From Hyphomicrobium sp. D-2 (GTDB taxonomy: Bacteria; Pseudomonadota; Alphaproteobacteria; Rhizobiales; Hyphomicrobiaceae): DNA of 64,000 nt. The notes beneath the pieces are model-generated. The model was not told where the DNA came from. It did not search any database and was given only the letters and a program-made list of their open reading frames with translations. Shown in pieces: positions 16,947 to 27,682 of this stretch. Within the stretch, counting starts at the first letter, position 1. Every line of letters begins with the position of its first letter. The translations under genes were made by a program, and so were the position numbers. Location of the stretch: contig NZ_JARXLA010000004.1 of the NCBI RefSeq assembly GCF_029872155.1, forward strand, positions 62,001 to 126,000. The letters are read 5' to 3'.

Positions 16947-18764
16947 TCAGACCGCCTTCTCCGCAGCTTCCAGTTCGTCAATCATGCCCTCGATGACCTT
17001 CAGGCCCTTGTTCCAGAACTCGGGATTGGAGGCGTCGAGCCCGAACGGTGCCAGCAACTCAGAGTGATGCTTGGAACCGCCCGCCTTGAGCATATCGAAG
17101 TACTTGTTGACGAAGTCGGGGTGCGCTTCCTCGTAAAGGCCATAGAGAGAGTTCACGAGGCAGTCGCCGAACGCGTATGCGTAGACATAGAACGGCGAAT
17201 GCACGAAGTGCGGGATGTAGGCCCAGAACACTTCGTAGCCGGGTTTTAGCTCAATTGCCGGGCCAAGACTTTCTGCCTGCGTTTCGTACCAGATCTGGCC
17301 GATCTGATCCGGCGTCAGCTCGCCGTTGCGGCGGGCTTCATGCAGTTTGCGCTCGAAGGTGTAGAACGCGATCTGGCGCACGACCGTGTTGAGCATATCC
17401 TCAACCTTGCCGGCAATCATCGCCTTGCGCTCGCGTGCGTCCTTGGTTTCCCGCAGCAGCGCCTTGAAGGTCAGCATTTCGCCGAACACCGATGCCGTTT
17501 CAGCAAGCGTCAGCGGCGTTGAAGCCAGCAGCGCGCCCTGCGAACGCGCCATCATCTGGTGCACGCCGTGGCCGAGTTCGTGCGCGAGTGTCATCACATC
17601 ACGCGGCTTACCCAGATAGTTGAGCAGCACATAGGGGTGCACGGACGGAACCGTCGCGGCAGCGAATGCGCCGGGCGCCTTGCCGGGACGTGCCGGGGCG
17701 TCGATCCAGTTCTTGTCGAAGAACTCACCCGCAACATCGGCCATCTGCGGCGCGAAGTCGTTGTAAGCGCTGAGCACGAGGCGCTGCGCGTCCTTCCATG
17801 CAAACACGCGCTCAGGACGTTCCGGCAGCGGAGCATTGCGATCCCAATGGGACATCCGCTCCATGCCAAGCCACTTGGCTTTCATCGCGTAATAGCGGTG
17901 CGACAGACGCGGATATGCAGCGCGCACGCTGGAAACCAGCGCGTCGACAACTTCCGCTTCCACCTGATTGGCGAGATGGCGGCTGTCGGCCACGTCCTTG
18001 AAGCCGCGCCAGCGGTCGGAGATTTCCTTGTCCTTGGCCAGCGTGTTGGTGATGAGCGTGAAGAGGCGAACGTTGTCCTTGAACACTTTCGATAGCGCTT
18101 CAGCGCCGGCCTGACGCTTCTTGCCGTCCGCGTTCGAAAGCAGGTTCAACGTGCGTTCAAGTGCCAGCGGCTCGCTCTCGCCTTCCACGGGGAAGCGCAG
18201 CGCCGCCATCGTTTCGTTGAACAGCCGGTTGAACGCGCCGCCCGATGTCTGGCTTTTTTCGTGCATCAGCCGTTCCAGCTTTTCCTCAAGCTGATAGGGC
18301 TTTTCCTTGCGGACGTTGATGATCCACGGCCGATAGTGGGCAAGGCGCTCGTTCTTCAGCGCTGCTTCCAGCGTCGCGTCGTCGATCTGGTTCAGTTCCA
18401 GCTCGAAGAAGATGATGTTGGTGGAAATTGCGGTCAGCTTTTCGGCGACATCGCCATAGAATTTCGCGCGTTCCGGATCAGCCTGATTGCCGGCGTAGTG
18501 CAGGCCCGCAAACGAACCAAGGCGGCCAGTCAGTTCGACGAAGCGCTCGAAGTCCTCGAGCGCGGTTGCCAGCGCGCCGCCGTCCTTGGCGATCTCAACC
18601 AGCTTGCCGTGATAGGCATCCTTGATGCGCTGGCCTTCCGCCGCGGCAGCGTCGAGGTCGCGCGCAAGCTCTGGAGCGGTTGGCGAAGGATAAAGATCGG
18701 CGAGATTCCACTCGGGCATTGCACCCAGTTCGTCGTTCGTGTCGGCGGTAACGGCCTTGGCCAC
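16947..18764 (-). CDS. pepF: Oligoendopeptidase F (M3 metallopeptidase)
   Basis: PepF cleaves peptides of roughly 7-17 residues in the cytoplasm. The 605-residue protein carries the M3 zinc motif LAHELGHGVHQ (HExxH, around residue 390) and the downstream zinc-ligand glutamate region in SVFGEMLTF. C-terminal motifs are HFVHSPFYVYAYAFG and LLAPFGLDASNPEFW, highly typical of the M3B subgroup. There is no signal peptide. The start at 18764 gives the usual MAKAVTADTNDELGAMPEW-type N-terminus. It appears to be a single-gene unit between kup and a divergent response regulator. Confidence 0.96.
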   Translation of the reverse strand: MAKAVTADTNDELGAMPEWNLADLYPSPTAPELARDLDAAAAEGQRIKDAYHGKLVEIAKDGGALATALEDFERFVELTGRLGSFAGLHYAGNQADPERAKFYGDVAEKLTAISTNIIFFELELNQIDDATLEAALKNERLAHYRPWIINVRKEKPYQLEEKLERLMHEKSQTSGGAFNRLFNETMAALRFPVEGESEPLALERTLNLLSNADGKKRQAGAEALSKVFKDNVRLFTLITNTLAKDKEISDRWRGFKDVADSRHLANQVEAEVVDALVSSVRAAYPRLSHRYYAMKAKWLGMERMSHWDRNAPLPERPERVFAWKDAQRLVLSAYNDFAPQMADVAGEFFDKNWIDAPARPGKAPGAFAAATVPSVHPYVLLNYLGKPRDVMTLAHELGHGVHQMMARSQGALLASTPLTLAETASVFGEMLTFKALLRETKDARERKAMIAGKVEDMLNTVVRQIAFYTFERKLHEARRNGELTPDQIGQIWYETQAESLGPAIELKPGYEVFWAYIPHFVHSPFYVYAYAFGDCLVNSLYGLYEEAHPDFVNKYFDMLKAGGSKHHSELLAPFGLDASNPEFWNKGLKVIEGMIDELEAAEKAV

Positions 18765-19074
18765 AGCGGTCTCCTGCGCGTTAAATTTGGTCTGAATGGC
18801 GATCGCGAGCGCGTTCGCCCGCTATATGTGAGCTGTCGATTAACTGATTTACAGGTCTGTTAAGGCTGTGCAAAGGCACGCTGAACGTGTCGTTTTGAAC
18901 CCGACCGAATCAGAAAAGGCTCAACCTGAGCGTCTTCGCAACTCCTTATTTACCCTTGTTGGGCAGTCTTAGCTTCAGTGAGTGAGCCACTGGCGGCCGA
19001 GTGTTCGATCCTGACGCATTTCAGGCGAGGCCAGCCAGTTAGGTAGTCCGTTACAGGTTGAGTTCGAGTGCCTC
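18765..19074. promoter_or_regulatory. Divergent promoter region, pepF and sigma-54 response regulator
   Basis: About 310 bases without a gene separate two divergent genes. I see no sigma-54 (-24/-12) element, palindrome or RNA structure that can be supported. Confidence 0.4.
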
Positions 19075-20589
<1,515 letters not shown>

Positions 20590-20624
20590 ACCGCGGAGGC
20601 GTGCAGCTCCTGGCTGTGAGACGG

Positions 20625-20652
20625 CGCCGCGTCACCCGAGGGTGGCGCGGCG
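20625..20652. terminator. Hairpin between convergent genes
   Basis: CGCCGCGTCACCC (20625-20637) pairs with GGGTGGCGCGGCG (20640-20652) along 13 bases with one G-U pair; the innermost pairs must open for the loop. It follows the response-regulator stop by 36 bases. There is no T-run, so it is only a likely transcription barrier. Confidence 0.45.
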
Positions 20653-20711
20653 TAGTCGTATCTGAAGTAGAAAGTTATCAGAATTATCGTGTGACGATAT
20701 TATTCTGCCAG

Positions 20712-21227
20712 CTAGCGTTTCGGCAGAACGTTGTAGGCGTGGCCAGTCACAATGCGATGATAGATGTAGCCGATCAGCACGATTGAAACGGCGCCAACGG
20801 CGACCGGCATCAACAGGAACTGCCAGGACGCTGCGGCTAGAACCACGACAATCGGATTTGCGCCTGCCGGCGGATGCAGCGTGCCGGTAAGAAGCATGCC
20901 AGCGATACCGAGGCCAACGCCGACCGCCATGGCTGCCACCGGTGAGGCAATGAACATGAAAGCTAACAACCCGAGCGACGCCGTAACCAGATGGCCGCCG
21001 ATGACATTGCGCGGCTGGGCCAGTGGGCTGGCCGGCGCACCAAACACAAGCGCGCAGCTGGCGCCGAACGGCGCGATGATGAGCGGAAGCGCCGTCAGAT
21101 CGGCTGCGCCCGCCAGAATGGCTATGGTCAGAGTGGCGCCAATGCCGGCCAGAATGGCGTTACGCCAGGGCAATGCCCGGAATGCTTCCAGCCGCGACGG
21201 CGCCGCGTATTCTGTTGTTTCGGTCAA
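20712..21227 (-). CDS. HPP-family integral membrane protein
   Basis: The protein has four or five membrane helices and the HPPAGA motif (TLHPPAGANP) that names the HPP family; plant and cyanobacterial members transport nitrite. The 171-residue form from a TTG at 21227 is chosen because GGGGAGGG lies 5 bases upstream. The longer frame (to 21359) would run through the formate dehydrogenase terminator and the end of that gene. It lies directly downstream of fdh on the same strand but behind a strong terminator, so its expression may rely on read-through or its own promoter. A nitrite-transport role is possible but unproven. Confidence 0.85.
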   Translation of the reverse strand: MTETTEYAAPSRLEAFRALPWRNAILAGIGATLTIAILAGAADLTALPLIIAPFGASCALVFGAPASPLAQPRNVIGGHLVTASLGLLAFMFIASPVAAMAVGVGLGIAGMLLTGTLHPPAGANPIVVVLAAASWQFLLMPVAVGAVSIVLIGYIYHRIVTGHAYNVLPKR

Positions 21228-21244
21228 AACTACCCTCCCCTGAA

Positions 21245-21277
21245 GTGAAAACGGCGCCGGATTTCCATCCGGCGCCG
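21245..21277 (-). terminator. Intrinsic terminator of the formate dehydrogenase gene
   Basis: A perfect 11-bp stem (21252-21262 with 21267-21277, CGGCGCCGGAT and its complement) has a 4-base loop and is followed on the minus strand by GTTTTCAC. It begins 9 bases past the fdh stop: a textbook rho-independent terminator. Confidence 0.9.
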
Positions 21278-21285
21278 CACAGGTC

Positions 21286-22491
21286 TTAGTTGACCTTCTT
21301 GAACTTGGCAGCTTCTTCCGAGCCGCCCGTCGCGTTGCCGGCGCTGTAGGAGTGGGCACCGACGCCCGCCAGCTTGCCGCCCTGTACGACGAGGTATTCG
21401 TCGCGGATCGGCTTGCCAGAGAAGTAGGCTTCCAGAATTTCGCGCGTTCCAGCAGCGTAACGTGCCTGGGCCGAAAGCGAAGTTCCGGAAATGTGCGGGG
21501 TCATGCCGTGATGCGGCATGGTGCGCCACGGGTGATCCTGCGGAGCGGGCTGCGGGAACCACACGTCGCCTGCATAACCGGCGAGCTTGCCGCTCTCAAG
21601 GGCGCGCACGATCGCATCGCGATCGCAGAGCTTGCCGCGAGCGGTGTTGACGAGATACGTGCCGCGCTTGAAGAACTTCAGCGTCTCGTCATTGATCATG
21701 TGCTCGGTTTCAGGGTGAAGCGGGCAGTTGAGCGTGACGATATCGCAAGCCTTGGCCAGGCTTTCGAGGCTGGTGTGGTGCGTAAGGTTCAGCTCCTTCT
21801 CAACCGACTCCGGCAGACGGTGACGATCGAGATAGTGCAGGTTGACGTCGAACGGCTTCAGCAGGCGCAGCACGCGCAGACCGATGCGGCCAGCGGCAAC
21901 CGTACCAACGTGCATGCCTTCGATGTCGTAGGAGCGGGCGACGCAATCGGCGATGTTCCAGCCGCCCTTGGTCACCCAGTTGTAGGACGGGATGTAGTTG
22001 CGGACCAGCGACAGCATCTGCATCACAACGTGCTCGGCGACGCTGTTCGAGTTGCAGTACGTGACCTCGGCAACGGTGATGCCGCGATCCATGGCAGCCT
22101 GCAGGTCGGTGTGATCCGAACCGATGCCGGCGGTGATGATTGCCTTGAGCTTCGGGGCCTTCGCGATGCGCTCAGCCGTCATGTATGCGGGCCAGAACGG
22201 CTGCGAAATGACGATTTCGGCGTCGTGCAGTTCCTGGTCGAGCTTCGAGTTGGCGCCGTCCTTGTCGGACGTCACAACCAGCGTGTGACCGTTCGATTCA
22301 AGGTACTTGCGCAGGCCAAGCTCACCGGAAACGCTGCCCAGCAGCTCGCCCGGCGTGAAGTCGATGGCGGAAGGCGTCGGAGCCGTCTGGCCGTCGGGAT
22401 ACTTGGTGATGTTGGGAATGTCGTCGCGAGCGTAGGACTTCGGGTAGCCGTCGACGGGATCATCGTACAGCACCAACACGATCTTCGCCAT
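21286..22491 (-). CDS. fdh: NAD+-dependent formate dehydrogenase (D-2-hydroxyacid dehydrogenase family)
   Basis: This cofactor-free enzyme oxidises formate to CO2 and reduces NAD+, the last step of C1 oxidation. The 401-residue sequence follows the Pseudomonas sp. 101 enzyme closely along its whole length. Active-site residues are present: Asn in VTYCNSNSVAEH, Arg in NTARGKL, Gln in WFPQPAPQDHP and His in MTPHISGTS. The NAD motif is GTVAAGRIG, and an Asp in LHYLDRHRLP selects NAD+ over NADP+. The C-terminal segment GNATGGSEEAAKFKK is also retained. A LysR regulator lies upstream on the same strand. Confidence 0.97.
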   Translation of the reverse strand: MAKIVLVLYDDPVDGYPKSYARDDIPNITKYPDGQTAPTPSAIDFTPGELLGSVSGELGLRKYLESNGHTLVVTSDKDGANSKLDQELHDAEIVISQPFWPAYMTAERIAKAPKLKAIITAGIGSDHTDLQAAMDRGITVAEVTYCNSNSVAEHVVMQMLSLVRNYIPSYNWVTKGGWNIADCVARSYDIEGMHVGTVAAGRIGLRVLRLLKPFDVNLHYLDRHRLPESVEKELNLTHHTSLESLAKACDIVTLNCPLHPETEHMINDETLKFFKRGTYLVNTARGKLCDRDAIVRALESGKLAGYAGDVWFPQPAPQDHPWRTMPHHGMTPHISGTSLSAQARYAAGTREILEAYFSGKPIRDEYLVVQGGKLAGVGAHSYSAGNATGGSEEAAKFKKVN

Positions 22492-22740
22492 GGGGGTATC
22501 TCCATCAAGGATTGGCCAAGAGGGAGCGTTTTCGGCAGACGGGGTCTGTCGAGCAGATTGCTCATGCGGGGCGGTGTGCAGGCGGCGAGCAGTTGCCGCT
22601 AATGGCCCAGCTTCTAACGCTTCCTCACCGCGATGCTCCGGGCCTTTGCAGCCACTGCTTGCGTCACGGCGAGCGGACTGTGGAAGTGCGAAGCGTACCG
22701 ATCAAACGAATATGTTGAGACAACTGATCGATGGCATCAA

Positions 22741-23664
22741 TCACGCAGTTGCGAGATCGATCCGCGTGCGGACATATTCGTTGAGCTCCAATTGGGCCGC
22801 ACAGTGCAGCAAAGCGCGTGCAAGCGGGGGCAACGGATCACGGTCCGACGTTACAATGCCGATGCTCTGTTCATGGACTGGATCGATGAGATCGATCAGA
22901 ACCAGATCCTCGCTGCCGGCAAATATATAGCTGAATGTGTGGGGAATTATGCTCGACCAGCCGCCGCTGCAGACATGCGAGCAAACGCTGAGGAATGAGT
23001 TTGTAGTAACGGTGGGAGTGAGCTTCAGGCCGATTGATCGGGCGAGGTTGTTCAATACGCGCCGGTTCTGCATCGTTTCGTTCAACAGGCAGAGATTTTC
23101 CATTGCGGCGTGACGCCAGGTGATCTTCGTCGCTTTGCCCCATTTCGCGGTGCGTGGCGTAACGAACACATATTTCTCGCTGTAGAGCGGCACCTTGCGC
23201 ACATTCATCAGTGGTTCGTTGTCGAGATAGGTGATGCCGGCATCGAGCTCGAACTTGTCGAGACCGCGCTGGATCTCGGCTGAGGTGATGGATTGAATGT
23301 CGACGGTCACGTGCGCATGCTTGGCGCAGAATGGTTCGGTAAGTCGCGCGATCTGTGGCATCGCGGCTGGCACCACACCGAGCCGCAGAGTGCCCTTCAG
23401 GCCGCTGCGGAAGCCCTCCATGTCCTGGCGCAGGCTTTGATAGTCGGCGATGATCTGCGCAGCCCATTCGACTACGCGCTCGCCCTCGGGGGTGAAGCCC
23501 ATGAAGCGCGGTTCGCGGATCACGAGCCGCATATCCAGCTCGCGTTCAAGCGCCTTGAGGCCGGCTGAAAGCGTTGACTGCGTGACGCTGCAGACCTCCG
23601 CAGCCCTGCCGAAGTGCTTCTCGCGCCCGAGCGCGACGAGATACGTCATCTGGCGAATGAACAT
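22741..23664 (-). CDS. LysR-family regulator, probably of formate dehydrogenase
   Basis: A 307-residue LysR protein has an N-terminal winged helix-turn-helix (HFGRAAEVCSVTQSTLSAGLKALE, here split: the recognition helix is STLSAGLKAL) and a C-terminal effector-binding domain. The ATG at 23664 follows GGAGAAGGGG; a longer frame to 23712 has no ribosome site. It precedes fdh on the same strand by 250 bases. This suggests control of formate oxidation, with formate or a C1 intermediate as possible inducer, but this is inference from position only. Confidence 0.88.
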   Translation of the reverse strand: MFIRQMTYLVALGREKHFGRAAEVCSVTQSTLSAGLKALERELDMRLVIREPRFMGFTPEGERVVEWAAQIIADYQSLRQDMEGFRSGLKGTLRLGVVPAAMPQIARLTEPFCAKHAHVTVDIQSITSAEIQRGLDKFELDAGITYLDNEPLMNVRKVPLYSEKYVFVTPRTAKWGKATKITWRHAAMENLCLLNETMQNRRVLNNLARSIGLKLTPTVTTNSFLSVCSHVCSGGWSSIIPHTFSYIFAGSEDLVLIDLIDPVHEQSIGIVTSDRDPLPPLARALLHCAAQLELNEYVRTRIDLATA

Positions 23665-24050
23665 GCTAGCCCCTTCTCCGTGAACCGCTATATCACTACG
23701 GATATAACGCATCGCGCACCAACGGCAAATGAGGCGACGATGATAGGTTCGTCCGAACGCAGTTGCAGGCCGAGAGCCTTTTGTTGAAATGCGTTCTAAT
23801 TTAAATTGGATCTAACAACGCGTTATTTATGTTTACCATTTCTTGATTCAAACATCCAGTAAAGTCGGCGTTTTCACCATTTTGGAATCAAATTGAACTG
23901 CGTTGAAAATGAATAGTCCCAACAGTGGGTTAACTCGTTTCCATGTTGTCACGCTGCTGCCACGTTTCAGCCGTGCTAGGCCCCAATTACGTAATTAGAG
24001 AAGCACTCACTTGAAATTAAGGGTTTTCGATTAACCCTTAGGGATCGTGA
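23665..24050. promoter_or_regulatory. AT-rich divergent intergenic region
   Basis: About 385 bases between the LysR gene and the divergent DUF882 gene are clearly richer in A/T than the surroundings. The stretch contains the short palindrome AATTTAAATT near 23800. It should hold both promoters. No RNA gene is recognisable. Confidence 0.4.
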
Positions 24051-25712
24051 ATGCTGGTCGCATGGCGGGATGGCACGGGCGCAAGACGCCTCAACTCAAG
24101 CATCCTTTGGCCGGTCAGAACACGGGGTGGCACTTTGGTATCGCGTAGGAAGGCTATCCTCGGCGGGTTCACCGCCGCTGCACTGCTGGGCCTGAGCGCA
24201 GGCCCGCCGGACGTCGTTGCAGCCTTTGGCTCGACGCGAACGATCTCGCTGTATCACATCCACACCAAGGAAAATATCTCCGTCACCTACAAGCGTAATG
24301 GCAAGTGGGACGAAGCCGCGCTCAAGAAGCTCAACTGGTTCCTGCGCGACTGGCGCGTCGACAAGGCGACGGAAATCGATCGCAACACCATCGATATCCT
24401 GTGGGAGATGCATACCGAGCTCGGCAGCCGTAAGCCGATCCACATCATCAGCGCCTATCGCTCGCCCCACACCAACGAGATGCTGCGCAAGACCCGCGGT
24501 GGGCAGGCCAAGAAAAGCCGCCATATGACGGGGCAGGCGATCGACGCGACATTCCCCGACGTGTCGCTGAAGCGGATGCGCTACTCAGCCATCATTCGTG
24601 AGCGCGGTGGCGTCGGCTATTACCCCACATCCGGCATTCCGTTCGTGCACGTTGATACCGGTCCGGTGCGCGCATGGCCGCGGCTGCTTCGCAACGAGCT
24701 GGCGCTACTGTTCCCGAACGGGCGTTCAAAGCATCGGCCATCATCAGGGGGCGAGCTGACGCCTGGCGACGTTCGCAAGGCGCGCCAGAACAAGGAGCTG
24801 GTGCAGCAGATTGCTGCGTTCCATGAGCAGCGCAAAAATCCGCGGCCGGTCACGATCGTGGCGGAAGCGCAGTCACTGCCGCCGATCGAGCTTGCGCCGC
24901 CACCCGCACCCGCACAAACTTCGCGTCCATCGCTGAGTATTCCTCCGGCGCCGATTGCGCGTCAGCAGGTGGCGTCCATCGGCATGCCGGCGCTGGTGCC
25001 GCCCGCGCCGACGCTGGCAAAGCGTCCCGTCGCAGCTGTTCCGCCACCATCGGATGTGGATCGCGGGCGTTTGAACCATCTGGTGACGCTGGCCTCGCTT
25101 GGCCCCTCGGAAGTGATGATCCGCACGAACGAAGCTTCAGCGGCCGACCGGCGTCAGCTTGAGGCGCTGGTGCGCAGAGCTGCATTTGTTGCGCCCGATG
25201 CGCCAATGTCAGCGCCCGTGGTCGAGCCGCCGGCGAAACCGTTGCAAACGGCGGCGCTGAGCCAGCACGGGCACGTGCAGCCGGGGCCGATAAAGATGGA
25301 GCCGGGTCCGCCGTTAAGGCCGCACACCGCGCACGATGCTGGGGCTGACGAAAATGGCCGTTGGGCTTCAGCGCCGGAGTTCGATGACGATCACCCGGAA
25401 GAGCTTTCCTATCGTCCGTTTCCGGTCGCGCCGTTCCTGACGCAATCGGCCTCCGCCGATGACGAAGTGTTCCTCAAGCTTGTCCACCCGGATCTGAATC
25501 GGACGCTTGATCTGCTCGACGACAAGCCGATCGTTCTGCCCATGCGTTTACGCCCCGGCGATCAGATCGGTGAGGTTCTGTGGGCGCAGCAGTTTAAGGG
25601 TAGTGCAGTGGATTTTTCCGCCCATGAACACCAGGCGCCCGGTACGCAGGTTGGTGCGCAAGTGGCAGGTGCGGGCATGACATCCCGTTCGGTCAGGACT
25701 TCTGCGCGTTAG
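24051..25712 (+). CDS. Tat-exported DUF882 (YcbK/peptidase M15-like) protein with Pro-rich tail
   Basis: The 553-residue protein has a twin-arginine signal (VSRRKAILGGF, residues about 30-40) and then a DUF882 domain (about 60-210). The domain's zinc-site motifs SRHMTGQAIDATF and PFVHVDTG are intact. This is the M15-like fold of E. coli MepK/YcbK, a murein endopeptidase. The second half is low-complexity, rich in Pro and Ala, and ends with a segment not known to me. The true start may be a TTG close to the RR motif, since the residues before it are polar. It likely trims peptidoglycan in the periplasm. The last 20 bases overlap the convergent oxyR-like gene. Confidence 0.85.
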   Translation: MLVAWRDGTGARRLNSSILWPVRTRGGTLVSRRKAILGGFTAAALLGLSAGPPDVVAAFGSTRTISLYHIHTKENISVTYKRNGKWDEAALKKLNWFLRDWRVDKATEIDRNTIDILWEMHTELGSRKPIHIISAYRSPHTNEMLRKTRGGQAKKSRHMTGQAIDATFPDVSLKRMRYSAIIRERGGVGYYPTSGIPFVHVDTGPVRAWPRLLRNELALLFPNGRSKHRPSSGGELTPGDVRKARQNKELVQQIAAFHEQRKNPRPVTIVAEAQSLPPIELAPPPAPAQTSRPSLSIPPAPIARQQVASIGMPALVPPAPTLAKRPVAAVPPPSDVDRGRLNHLVTLASLGPSEVMIRTNEASAADRRQLEALVRRAAFVAPDAPMSAPVVEPPAKPLQTAALSQHGHVQPGPIKMEPGPPLRPHTAHDAGADENGRWASAPEFDDDHPEELSYRPFPVAPFLTQSASADDEVFLKLVHPDLNRTLDLLDDKPIVLPMRLRPGDQIGEVLWAQQFKGSAVDFSAHEHQAPGTQVGAQVAGAGMTSRSVRTSAR

Positions 25713-26661
25713 TGCTGGCGGGATTGTTCGGCACAGTTTCGCGTTGAGCCGGGGGTATCAACGCTTTCGACCATGCGAGGTTGATAAGGCGGCCCAGTTC
25801 GCGGAAGTCGTCGGCGCGGGGCGATGTTGCGCGCCACGCAAGACCAACCGTGCGCAAGGGCTGCGGTTCCACAAAACGTGTGATGCCGATATCCCGCCCG
25901 CGCGCTTCCACGTTCAGGCACATCTCCGGCAGTAGGGTGATACCGTAGCCAGCGGCGACCATCTCAACGATGGTTGAAAGGCTGGAAACGCCGAATGTGT
26001 TGACCGCCGACGACTGTTGCAGGCTGCAATAGGTGAGCGCCTGCTCCCGCAAGCAATGTCCTTCCTCAAGCAGCAGCAGGCGTTCGTGCTCGATCAGATC
26101 CTTGGTCGCGCGCACGCGGCTTGCGAGCTTCTTGGATTTCGGCAGCGCCAGCAGGAAGTGGTCGTCAAACAAAGGCATCGTCTCGATGTCCGCCTGCGTG
26201 ATCGGCAGTGCTAACAGCACGACATCGAGTTTGCCCTCGGTCAGCTCCTGCATCAGCAGCAGCGTTTGCGTTTCGCGGACATGCAACTCAAGAGTGGGAT
26301 AGCCTTCCCGCAGCAGCGGCAGCAATGGCGGCAGCATGTAGGGCGCAATCGATGGAATGACGCCCAGTCGCAGCGAGCCAGCAAGCACGTTGTTGGCGTG
26401 CAGGGCGAAGTCGATCATCTCGTTGACGTCACACAGGATGCGCGCGGCTCTGGCGGCAATTTCGCGACCCTTGTCGGAAAGCAGCACACCGGAACGCGTC
26501 CGTTCGACCAGCACCAGGCCGAGCTGCTGCTCCAGCTCGGTGATTTGCATCGACAGGGCTGGCTGCGTGATCGAGCACGCTTCGGCGGCGCGCCCGAAGT
26601 GTTGTTCGCGGGCGAGCGCGTCAAAGTAGCGTAGCTGTTTCAGCGTAACGTGAGGTCGCAT
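25693..26661 (-). CDS. oxyR: OxyR-type peroxide-sensing LysR regulator
   Basis: A LysR protein of 322 residues whose effector domain contains LLEEGHCLREQALTYC. The two cysteines are nine positions apart in the same context as the Cys199/Cys208 redox pair of E. coli OxyR, so peroxide sensing by disulfide formation is likely. The N-terminal helix-turn-helix (GRAAEACSITQPALSMQ) is typical. The ATG at 26661 gives the standard MRPHVTLKQLRYF start. No catalase or peroxiredoxin gene adjoins it, so its regulon lies elsewhere in the genome. Confidence 0.9.
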   Translation of the reverse strand: MRPHVTLKQLRYFDALAREQHFGRAAEACSITQPALSMQITELEQQLGLVLVERTRSGVLLSDKGREIAARAARILCDVNEMIDFALHANNVLAGSLRLGVIPSIAPYMLPPLLPLLREGYPTLELHVRETQTLLLMQELTEGKLDVVLLALPITQADIETMPLFDDHFLLALPKSKKLASRVRATKDLIEHERLLLLEEGHCLREQALTYCSLQQSSAVNTFGVSSLSTIVEMVAAGYGITLLPEMCLNVEARGRDIGITRFVEPQPLRTVGLAWRATSPRADDFRELGRLINLAWSKALIPPAQRETVPNNPASTNAQKS

Positions 26662-27146
26662 AAGAAATACTGATCCAAACCAGCATAACATCCGATTGGA
26701 TCTTATGGTGCCACCTGCCTACACCATCTGCAACGACGATGTGGCCGCTGGTATTCACGGCTTCGTCATTCTGATCGGCAGGGTAAGGGAAACCACGCCC
26801 TCTAGCCGTGGGCGCCTCGGCCGAGCGCCGAATTTGGCCGGGGCGCTCTTACTCTTCCTGTCACCTCCCGCCGCTTCAATCTTCCCATCGTCTCGGAGCG
26901 CGCTTCGGAAGAACAGGCATCGCAGTCATGTGCGTGGCCTAACCGCCAGCGGTAGAGCGTCAGCCCATGATGCTTCAGCGCATAGCTTCGCGCGTGTTTA
27001 ACCGGGCGACATCATTCTGTGCGTCTATCGTTTGATTGATGCCTCTGCATCGGTCGTCACGATATTGCCATGTGATTGTCGCGCTTCCGACGAACGATCA
27101 AGGCATCGTATCCGAACTTGTGATGATAGCTGCATCGGGGGAAGAG
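26662..27146. other. Gene-poor region upstream of oxyR
   Basis: About 480 bases have no convincing reading frame. A GC-rich element near 26810-26840 (GGCGCCTCGGCCGAGCGCC) can fold into a hairpin. I recognise no RNA family and no OxyR operator here. Confidence 0.35.
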
Positions 27147-27557
27147 ATGCTGCCGGATATGATCGCAAGCATCATCCTTGCGGGGATGATGCTCGTTCCA
27201 ATTCTCAATCTTTTTGTTGGGGTAATCGTAGGCGCCGGCATTGCCGGTGCTTCCGGAGCCGCAGCCGGGCTGCTTGTTGCGCTGCTGATCATGGCGGTGG
27301 AACATATGGCAGTATCCGGTGTGTACACTGCTGCGCTTTTGGCCCGTCCGCTTAAGCGGGCCAACGCACTTCTAATCGCTCAACCACAGCCGTTCTCGGT
27401 CAGGCGCAATGCGGTTGCTATACGTAACGCGTCGCGCAATCGTGCCGTGCCCAGGTTTGCGCGCAGGTTGAGACACGAGCAGGGGCCAGCCCATGCTCTG
27501 TCAGGAATGGTCGGTGTAAGACCGTCGGCGAAATCACCGTTGTCGATCTCGTACTGA
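27147..27557 (+). CDS. Small putative membrane protein of unknown function
   Basis: From the ATG at 27147, preceded by GGGGAAGAG, a 136-residue product starts with about 75 residues forming two or three hydrophobic helices rich in Gly/Ala/Val/Ile. A basic, Arg-rich second half follows, with no recognised domain. The membrane part looks genuine in composition. The Arg-rich tail is less convincing, so the frame could be partly spurious or the gene decayed. It precedes the ParBc_2 gene on the same strand. Confidence 0.4.
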   Translation: MLPDMIASIILAGMMLVPILNLFVGVIVGAGIAGASGAAAGLLVALLIMAVEHMAVSGVYTAALLARPLKRANALLIAQPQPFSVRRNAVAIRNASRNRAVPRFARRLRHEQGPAHALSGMVGVRPSAKSPLSISY

Positions 27558-27682
27558 ACTCGAACTCAGATTGATGACAGTCAATCACCAACAGGGCGGA
27601 GGCAGCGTTTTGATGTCGCTTCTTCCGGCCTGTTTCCATTTTAACCAAGGGTTAACCCCGTTACCAAGAAACTGGCGCTGTC

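Noticed and set aside
20712-21359. Long start for the HPP protein at 21359
   Set aside because: It would run through the perfect fdh terminator and into fdh; the TTG at 21227 has a strong ribosome site and yields the usual length.
21352-22602. Plus-strand frame of 416 codons across formate dehydrogenase
   Set aside because: Antisense to an unmistakable fdh; the product is low-quality His/Arg/Val-rich sequence.
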